Assembly (NCBI GenBank): GCA_023431385.1
Contig: JAEYWA010000164.1
Span: forward strand, 1 to 7,445
Length of the DNA: 7,445 nucleotides
From: Bacillota bacterium
Lineage (GTDB): Bacteria; Bacillota; Clostridia; Acetivibrionales; DSM-1351
Direction: 5' to 3'
Part shown: positions 1 to 4,595 of the stretch, piece by piece
Numbering within the stretch: position 1 is the first letter of the stretch
Layout: each line of letters opens with the position of its first letter
Notes under the pieces: generated by a model
Database searches by the model: none
Seen by the model: only the letters and a program-made list of their open reading frames with translations
Told to the model about the DNA's origin: nothing
Translations under genes and position numbers: made by a program

Positions 1-106
1 CCATGACAACCGGAATTACTTCCTTGTCAATCAGCATTGATCCAATAACTGACTGTTCAGCCTCTACGCTTTGAGGAGGAATTCTGCCAAGAGCTCCTAA
101 ATCCAT
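1..106 (-). CDS. dnaB: Replicative DNA helicase DnaB, N-terminal fragment (runs off the left edge)
   Basis: The reverse strand from the ATG at 106-104 reads 35 codons without a stop and continues past the window edge. The peptide begins MDLGALGRIPPQSVEAEQSV and then IGSMLIDKEVIPVVM. The stretch RxPPQSxEAEQSVIGSML is the hallmark start of DnaB, the hexameric 5'-3' helicase that unwinds the replication fork and recruits primase through this N-terminal domain. Only that start is present, so the RecA-like motor domain with its Walker motifs cannot be checked. A GGGGA lies 6 bases before the ATG and is an acceptable ribosome binding site. The gene lies 158 bases downstream of rplI on the same strand, the usual Firmicutes order rplI-dnaB. 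The gap is AT-rich and holds a possible separate promoter. Confidence 0.93.
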   Translation of the reverse strand, partial: MDLGALGRIPPQSVEAEQSVIGSMLIDKEVIPVVM

Positions 107-187
107 GTCTTTTCCCCATTCTAGTTATCATTTCACTATACATATAAATTATTATTTAAATAAAGTCTAATTAAATAAAGCTTTTCA

Positions 188-215
188 ATAATATCTTAAT
201 CAAATCATTTTTCAA
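188..215 (-). promoter_or_regulatory. Possible promoter for dnaB
   Basis: On the minus strand TTGAAA (215-210) and TATTAT (193-188) are separated by 16 bases. A transcript starting near 181 would have a leader of about 75 bases before the dnaB ATG. The whole 107-264 gap is very AT-rich, so promoter-like hexamers are expected by chance. I see no convincing terminator after rplI, and dnaB may also be read through from the upstream operon. Confidence 0.35.
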
Positions 216-264
216 AATTATCTCTTTCTTACAATCCAAAATTTCACTAGTTTTAGTCTAGAGT

Positions 265-711
265 TTACAGGCTTTCTATTTTAACTGTAAATTTTGAGCT
301 GATTGCAGGATATAACTTAGCTTCAACCTCGAAGGTTCCTATGGCCTTTATGGCATCAGGCATAACCAGCTGCTTTTTATCAATATCAAGCTTATGCTGT
401 GATTTCAAAGCTTCCGCAACATCCTTTCCGGTTATGGACCCAAATAGCTTTCCACTTTCTCCGGCCTTCACCTTCAAAGTTATGGTAATATTCTTTATTT
501 TATTGGCCAATTCTTTAGCCTGTGCAATTTCCTTTTCCTTTTTATGAGCTTCGGCTTCCTTTTTCGTTTTCATTATATTCATATTAGCAGCAGTCGCTTC
601 AACAGCCAATCCCTTTGGAAACAAGAAATTTCTCGCGTATCCGTCGCTGGCCTCCACCATTTGCTCCTTCTTACCCAAACCTTTAACATCTTCCTTTAAT
701 ATAACCTTCAT
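265..711 (-). CDS. rplI: 50S ribosomal protein L9 (bL9)
   Basis: This 148-residue protein has the normal length of bacterial L9. It opens with MKVILKEDVKGLGKKEQMVE, and residues 13-40 (GLGKKEQMVEASDGYARNFL, then FPKGLAVE) are the classic N-terminal domain that binds 23S rRNA near the base of the L1 stalk. A long charged Lys/Glu/Ala helix (about 41-75) links it to the C-terminal domain (about 76-148, with GKLFGSIT and a final beta-rich part). L9 stabilises the large subunit and affects reading-frame maintenance. The start is fixed by AGGAGG five bases before the ATG. It follows gdpP by 65 bases and precedes dnaB on the same strand, so co-transcription with gdpP is likely. The reading frame is intact. 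Confidence 0.98.
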   Translation of the reverse strand: MKVILKEDVKGLGKKEQMVEASDGYARNFLFPKGLAVEATAANMNIMKTKKEAEAHKKEKEIAQAKELANKIKNITITLKVKAGESGKLFGSITGKDVAEALKSQHKLDIDKKQLVMPDAIKAIGTFEVEAKLYPAISSKFTVKIESL

Positions 712-776
712 AGTTTCCTCCTATTTCAAGTATGACTTTTTTACCGAAATAACGGCTTGTTTTTGAGTTCGGACAG

Positions 777-2780
777 TTATTCCTTATTTAAGCTGTCGAT
801 ATATTCAAAAATCGCGGTTTTCAGACTTTCCTTGGCTTCCTGAATTGAAACATTCTCAATCTGAGCTCCCGCAACGGTTAAATGCCCGCCTCCGCCCAAT
901 TTTTCAAGAATCATCTGAACATTTATCTCGCCAAGAGATCTTCCGCTTATTATTACCTCGCCCTCATGATAGCTGAGAACAAAAGCTGCAACCAGTCCCG
1001 AGAGGCTCAGCAGCTGATCTGCTGCCTGTGCGGCAATAAGCTGAGCATTCTTTATATTTGTAGGACAAGTTGATATAGCAATATTATCATACACCACTTC
1101 TGCTTCTTTTACTATATTTGATATTGTAATATAGGTTTTTAAATCATTCTGGAACAGCTGTTTTACCGATACAGTGTCAACACCCTGTCTTCTTAAATAC
1201 GATGCAGCTTCAAAGGTTCTTACACCTGTTTTAAATATAAAGTTTTTAGTATCAACAACTATCCCAGCATATAAAGCTTCTGTTTCAATACTTGTAAGCC
1301 TGATTTTTTCTTCGAGGTACTGCAGCAGTTCCGTTACAAGTTCACAGGTTGAGGATGCATATGTCTCCTGATAGGAAAGTACTGCGTCCTGTATATAGTC
1401 CGCACCTCGCCTGTGATGGTCAATTATTACTATCTGGTCTGTCATTCTGAGAAGTTCCGGTGTCTCTGTAAAGCTTGGCCTATGTGTGTCTACAACTATA
1501 AGTAGTGTTTTCTTTGTAATTATGTCCAGGGCTTCGTTTCTCCCCACAAAAACATTAGCATACTCAGGTTCCTTAGCAAGCTTATTCAGCACCGAATCTA
1601 TATTAGCATTTGAATGGTTAAGTACAATATTTACACGCTTATCGCGGCTTTTTACTATTCGATATATTCCTAATGCTGCACCAAGGCTGTCAATATCGGC
1701 ATTTTCATGGCCCATAATCAGTACCGACGGTGCCTGATCAATCAGCCCTCTTAGTGCATATGCTATTACTCTGGCCTTAACCCTTGTCCGTTTTTCAAGC
1801 TCTCTGTTCCTGCCTCCAAAGAATCTGAAATTGTCGCCGTCCTTTATAACAACATGGTCCCCGCCTCTCCCCAGTGCTATATCGATTCCGGCATAGGCAT
1901 TCTGCAGATTTTCCTGAATTGTAGGAGCGTTTATTCCCATACCTATACTAAGTGTTACAGGTATTTTATTGCCGAGGTTTATTTCTTTAACGGTTTCAAG
2001 AATTTCAAACTTCTTCTCCTCAAGTTCCTTTAAATATTTAAATGCGTGTATACATAAATATTTATCTCTCTCAAACTTCTTTAAGATACCTCCGGTATGG
2101 CTCATCCAGCTTATAATCTTTTTCTCGATTTCAGCCATGATCTGAGGCCTTTTTGAGTCCTCAAGACTTTGCATAAGATCATCATAATTATCTATTACAA
2201 TAACGCCTACTGTATTCTTATTGTCCTCAAACTTTTGCTTTTCATTAATAAGCTCCGTATTATCTACAAAGTAGAGCATTACAATAACGCTCTCCTTATC
2301 GTTGTTATCGTCAACCTTAACCAGATTGCCCAGCGCAGAGTAGTACCTATTGCTAATGGTTACATCTTTGGATATGTTTATACTGTCTCCTTCGGTAAGC
2401 TGGGGTCGTATTTCTGTTATAAGATTTGACACCGTTCTCTGTAAAAAATTATCATCTTCAAAAATACCCTTGAATGAGGAATTGTACCAAACAGTAGTAC
2501 CGTCAAGTTCTGCAAGCACAAGTGGCATAGGAAAGTTAAGCAGAGTGTCCTTTGTGGCACAGTCAATATTAAAAGTAAGAGTTTCTATATATTTAGTTAT
2601 TTCTCTATTTCTAATATGATTTGACTTATAGTTGTATATTACCAGGAAAACGAATAAAACATATCCAGGTATAGCTACCAATGGATTTAATACAGTAATT
2701 ATTACAATTAAAAATAGAATTACCCAAAGATAAAACCCCGCCTTTGGAATAAAAATACGTGATAGCTTCTTGTTATCCAT
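777..2780 (-). CDS. gdpP: Membrane-bound cyclic-di-AMP phosphodiesterase GdpP (YybT family, DHH/DHHA1)
   Basis: This 667-residue protein has the full GdpP layout. Two adjacent membrane segments (about 16-33 and 36-50) are followed by a PAS-like sensor region (about 80-180). A GGDEF domain (about 190-320) follows, with FERDK (236-240) about where the GGDEF signature should be, so it is degenerate as usual in this family. The DHH phosphoesterase domain (about 350-515) shows GHENADIDSLGAA (357-369), VVDTH (429-433), DHHRR (454-458) and VVDTKNF (508-514), which supply the metal-binding Asp and His residues. The DHHA1 domain ends with SGRSLGEINVQ (612-622) and GGGGHLTVAGA (629-639). GdpP hydrolyses c-di-AMP to pApA at the membrane and so affects osmotic, potassium and cell-wall homeostasis. 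GAGGAG lies seven bases before the ATG. The MazG-like gene ends 29 bases upstream, so the two are probably one operon. All catalytic motifs look intact. Confidence 0.96.
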   Translation of the reverse strand: MDNKKLSRIFIPKAGFYLWVILFLIVIITVLNPLVAIPGYVLFVFLVIYNYKSNHIRNREITKYIETLTFNIDCATKDTLLNFPMPLVLAELDGTTVWYNSSFKGIFEDDNFLQRTVSNLITEIRPQLTEGDSINISKDVTISNRYYSALGNLVKVDDNNDKESVIVMLYFVDNTELINEKQKFEDNKNTVGVIVIDNYDDLMQSLEDSKRPQIMAEIEKKIISWMSHTGGILKKFERDKYLCIHAFKYLKELEEKKFEILETVKEINLGNKIPVTLSIGMGINAPTIQENLQNAYAGIDIALGRGGDHVVIKDGDNFRFFGGRNRELEKRTRVKARVIAYALRGLIDQAPSVLIMGHENADIDSLGAALGIYRIVKSRDKRVNIVLNHSNANIDSVLNKLAKEPEYANVFVGRNEALDIITKKTLLIVVDTHRPSFTETPELLRMTDQIVIIDHHRRGADYIQDAVLSYQETYASSTCELVTELLQYLEEKIRLTSIETEALYAGIVVDTKNFIFKTGVRTFEAASYLRRQGVDTVSVKQLFQNDLKTYITISNIVKEAEVVYDNIAISTCPTNIKNAQLIAAQAADQLLSLSGLVAAFVLSYHEGEVIISGRSLGEINVQMILEKLGGGGHLTVAGAQIENVSIQEAKESLKTAIFEYIDSLNKE

Positions 2781-2809
2781 CTATAATCTCCTCTTACCGA
2801 TCACTCATA

Positions 2810-3154
2810 TCAGGCCCCTTGCCTCTTGCTCCTGGAGCTGTTCAGATGTTTTGAAAGCTCTGAGAGATCCCCATAATACTTTTCCACATCATGGTTCTCA
2901 ACAAGTCCAAGCCTTATCTTGTTTTCAATTTTTGTTTCAATTACTCTATAATTTATTCCGAATCTTTTTCCAAGCAAATAGCAGATTAAAATTATATTGG
3001 CAAGTGTGTCCGACAGAGTCTCTGAAACTTCTTCTCTCACTCCGTTGACAAGAGCCTTAAATAAATTAGCAACATCCGTTAACAGCTCACATTTAAGCCA
3101 ATCAATAATTTTAACGTTTCTTGTAATATCCAGTTGATTATCAAACAAAGCCAT
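2810..3154 (-). CDS. Small MazG-like family protein
   Basis: This 114-residue, mostly helical protein resembles the MazG-like proteins that sit near gdpP, rplI and rpsR in many clostridia. MazG-fold enzymes are all-alpha NTP pyrophosphohydrolases that use acidic residues on two helices to hold Mg2+. The visible candidates are E23 in KCELLTDVANL (21-31) and E41, E42, E45 and D49 in REEVSETLSDTLANI (40-54). The first EExxE motif is not clearly preserved, and the usual ExxD before the second helix reads TxxD (T46, D49), although E45 is next to it. Catalytic activity is therefore uncertain. The C-terminal tail is charged (SRSKRQGA). GAGG lies five bases before the ATG and is part of an inverted-repeat arm. 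It is the first gene after a promoter and precedes gdpP by 29 bases. The family assignment rests on sequence feel and context. Confidence 0.75.
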   Translation of the reverse strand: MALFDNQLDITRNVKIIDWLKCELLTDVANLFKALVNGVREEVSETLSDTLANIILICYLLGKRFGINYRVIETKIENKIRLGLVENHDVEKYYGDLSELSKHLNSSRSKRQGA

Positions 3155-3156
3155 AT

Positions 3157-3210
3157 TAACCTCACATTTTATTATTCTACTGTTTCTAAATTATACCACC
3201 TGTGAGGTTA
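3157..3210. repeat. Perfect 10-bp inverted repeat flanking the MazG-like promoter -10 box
   Basis: TAACCTCACA at 3157-3166 and TGTGAGGTTA at 3201-3210 are perfect reverse complements, with 34 bases between them. One arm holds the GAGG ribosome binding site of the MazG-like gene. The other lies in the spacer between the -35 and -10 elements, so only one arm would be in a transcript starting near 3183. This fits a DNA operator for a dimeric regulator better than an RNA hairpin. The two arm centres are 44 bases apart, about four helical turns, which would put both on the same face. No known regulator site is recognised. Confidence 0.5.
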
Positions 3211-3218
3211 TTTGACTT
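3190..3218 (-). promoter_or_regulatory. Promoter of the MazG-like / gdpP / rplI operon
   Basis: The minus strand has a perfect TATAAT (3195-3190) preceded by TGG, giving an extended -10 (TGnTATAAT). The -35 region (AAGTCA at 3218-3213, 17-base spacer) is a poor match to TTGACA, as is common with extended -10 promoters. The transcript would start near 3183, about 30 bases before the ATG at 3154. The rest of the pheA to MazG-like gap (3219-3346) holds only weak AT-rich dyads and no clear terminator for pheA. Confidence 0.65.
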
Positions 3219-3346
3219 CATTTCCCAACTCTAATGTCCGGCTTTGTTATACGCATCAGTTCAGACTAAATATCTAGATGTAGGATAAATTTTTTACCCA
3301 GTGCGTATCAATTAAGAAAATGTCATCTTTGGTGAGCTTTTTCTCT

Positions 3347-4189
3347 TTATATTTTACCCTTAAACACGGGGTAAGAACCAATGAATTTATAGAAAGAGGT
3401 TTTCCTCTTCACCATTGTCAATGCATCGTAAACATCCTGGTCCTCTATGTGTCCGTCTATGTCAACAAAAAATATGTATTGTCCAAGAGCATTTTTTGAA
3501 GGTCTTGACTCAATCCTTGTCATATTTATGTCCCACAGGCTGAATATGTCCAGTATCCTGTATAAACTTCCCGGTTTATTGTCGGTTGAGAATACTATGG
3601 AGGTTCTATCACATCCTGTTTTTTCTTTTCTATCCTTTGATACTATAACAAATCTTGTCCGATTATTCTCAACATCCTGCACATTCTTTTCTAGTATCTC
3701 AAGCCCATATAATTTTGCGGCAATAGCCGAACTGATTGCGGCACAGGTGCCATCACCATTAGCTACTCTTTCAGCCGCTTTTGACGTGCTGTTTTCCTCA
3801 AGCTGAACCGAATCAGGAAAATTCGTATTCAAATAGTTCCTGCACTGCCCCAGCGGCTGGGGATGTGATATGATAAGCTTAATGCTCTCAGGCTTAGTAC
3901 CCTGCTTTACAACAAGGTTCAAATTAATTGGAATTATATATTCATCAACAATAAAAAGTTCCTCTTCCTTTGCCAGTATGTCCAGAGTGACGTTAACAGC
4001 TCCCTCAAGAGAATTTTCTATAGGAACTATTGCCTCCTCTACCTCACCGTCTTTCAAGGCATAAAGAACATCTCTTATTGATGAGTATTCCATCAATTGA
4101 TACGCTCTACCGTGCTCCGATTCATATGCCTCAACTGCCTCGTGGGAGAAGGTCCCCTTCGGCCCCAAAAAACCTATCCTTTTATTCAT
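3347..4189 (-). CDS. pheA: Prephenate dehydratase (phenylalanine biosynthesis)
   Basis: The enzyme converts prephenate to phenylpyruvate, the committed step to phenylalanine. From the chosen ATG (4189-4187) it is 280 residues, the usual length of the monofunctional enzyme, with no chorismate mutase part. The catalytic domain starts MNKRIGFLGPKGTFSHEA and shows VPIENSLEG, SHPQPLGQCR, ENSTSKAA and the conserved TRF (TRFVIVSKD) needed for dehydration. A C-terminal ACT domain follows (DNKPGSLYRIL, then ESRP), the usual site of feedback inhibition by phenylalanine. The open frame extends 13 codons upstream to a GTG at 4228, but that lies about where transcription should begin and has no ribosome binding site. 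The chosen ATG has AAGGATGG about 13 bases upstream, a long but usable spacing. It has its own promoter just after a strong terminator, so it is separate from the SLH gene. Confidence 0.95.
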   Translation of the reverse strand: MNKRIGFLGPKGTFSHEAVEAYESEHGRAYQLMEYSSIRDVLYALKDGEVEEAIVPIENSLEGAVNVTLDILAKEEELFIVDEYIIPINLNLVVKQGTKPESIKLIISHPQPLGQCRNYLNTNFPDSVQLEENSTSKAAERVANGDGTCAAISSAIAAKLYGLEILEKNVQDVENNRTRFVIVSKDRKEKTGCDRTSIVFSTDNKPGSLYRILDIFSLWDINMTRIESRPSKNALGQYIFFVDIDGHIEDQDVYDALTMVKRKTSFYKFIGSYPVFKGKI

Positions 4190-4230
4190 TTGCTGTAGAA
4201 ACCCATCCTTCATATCTACTTTTTTCACTT

Positions 4231-4245
4231 ATGATATAATATCAT
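4231..4245. repeat. Perfect palindrome covering the pheA -10 box
   Basis: ATGATATAATATCAT is an odd-length perfect palindrome (7 + 1 + 7) that contains the proposed pheA -10 element and reaches almost to the transcription start. The 11-base core GATATAATATC recurs in the other orientation at 4556-4566. It could be an operator, but AT-rich palindromes overlapping -10 boxes also arise by chance. Confidence 0.4.
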
Positions 4246-4264
4246 TCTTTATTATTTTTTCCAA
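4236..4264 (-). promoter_or_regulatory. Promoter of pheA
   Basis: On the minus strand TTGGAA (4264-4259) and TATTAT (4241-4236) are separated by exactly 17 bases. The predicted start is near 4229, giving a leader of about 40 bases to the ATG at 4189. That leaves no room for a T-box or other leader riboswitch downstream of this promoter. It lies directly after the terminator at 4278-4313. Confidence 0.6.
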
Positions 4265-4277
4265 CAGTATTGGGCGA

Positions 4278-4313
4278 AAAATAAAACCTGTCGCTAAAGA
4301 CAGGTTTTATTTT
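4278..4313. terminator. Strong rho-independent terminator, possibly bidirectional
   Basis: A perfect 15-bp stem, AAAATAAAACCTGTC (4278-4292) against GACAGGTTTTATTTT (4299-4313), closes a six-base loop. The stem ends in A/T runs, so either strand gives a hairpin followed by a T-rich tail (TTTTATTTTTC on the minus strand, TTTTATTTTGTTTGTT on the plus strand). It most likely ends minus-strand transcription coming from the SLH gene or a small transcript in 4314-4595, and insulates pheA. Confidence 0.9.
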
Positions 4314-4595
4314 GTTTGTTGGCATTATTAAATGCCATTATTAATTCAGGGATTTCTAACACTAATCAAATCAACTTTTATTACGTCTGTGCCTCTAACT
4401 TCGATAACTATAAGCTTTATTGATAACTAATATTCCCATTGGTAGGTTTCTCACTAGTTGTGTAAGATCTATCGTTATGTACTGATTTCATTAGCATATC
4501 TCCATAAAGGTAATTAGGTATAACCTCCGGTAGACAATTTAGATTGCTTATAGTTGATATTATATCGCATCTAGAGAAGATGTATGTTTTTACTC
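4314..4595. other. Intergenic region between the SLH gene and the terminator
   Basis: These 282 bases, part of a 4190-4595 stretch without a confident gene, hold no recognisable long gene, RNA family or transposon remnant. Visible elements are a perfect TATAAT on the minus strand at 4564-4559 inside the palindrome GATATTATATC, with a weak CATACA 16 bases upstream; a GGAGG at 4528-4524 without a start codon at proper distance; a small open frame at 4417-4491 with its own GGAG; a direct repeat GATAACTA at 4403-4410 and 4422-4429; and a short GGCATT/AATGCC hairpin at 4321-4336. No terminator is visible directly behind the SLH stop codon. Confidence 0.5.
4417..4491 (-). CDS. Possible 24-residue small peptide (uncertain)
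   Basis: An ATG at 4491-4489 opens 24 codons before TAA, starting MKSVHNDRSYTTSEK and ending NGNISYQ. A GGAG lies eight bases upstream, a good spacing. The peptide is hydrophilic, with no membrane segment, signal peptide or cysteine, and I do not recognise it. A TATAAT box about 70 bases upstream and the strong terminator about 100 bases downstream would make a self-contained short transcript. Short frames with a fair ribosome binding site arise often by chance, so this is only a candidate. Confidence 0.2.
   Translation of the reverse strand: MKSVHNDRSYTTSEKPTNGNISYQ

Noticed and set aside
230..560. Degenerate GGDEF in GdpP read as a broken diguanylate cyclase
   Set aside because: The coordinates are residues-scale reasoning about the gene at 777-2780: loss of the GGDEF signature is the normal state in the GdpP/YybT family and does not indicate damage.
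3249..3308. ATACGCA / TGCGTAT inverted repeat and the GGGTAAA-type hairpin after pheA, as a terminator
   Set aside because: The first has only seven pairs with a 46-base loop, the second is an AT-rich short stem with a G-U pair, and neither is followed by a T-run in the pheA direction.
3447..3806. A 119-codon plus-strand frame opposite pheA
   Set aside because: It is antisense to a well-conserved enzyme and has no recognisable motif, so it is a shadow frame.
4332..4430. A plus-strand frame of about 32 codons in the intergenic region
   Set aside because: It has no ribosome binding site or plausible promoter, and is no longer than expected by chance.
4278..4595. T-box or other amino-acid riboswitch upstream of pheA
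   Set aside because: A terminator hairpin ahead of a phenylalanine gene invites this idea, but I find no T-box sequence (TGGnACCGCG type) in 4314-4595 on the minus strand. A promoter lies between the hairpin and pheA, which fits a plain terminator.
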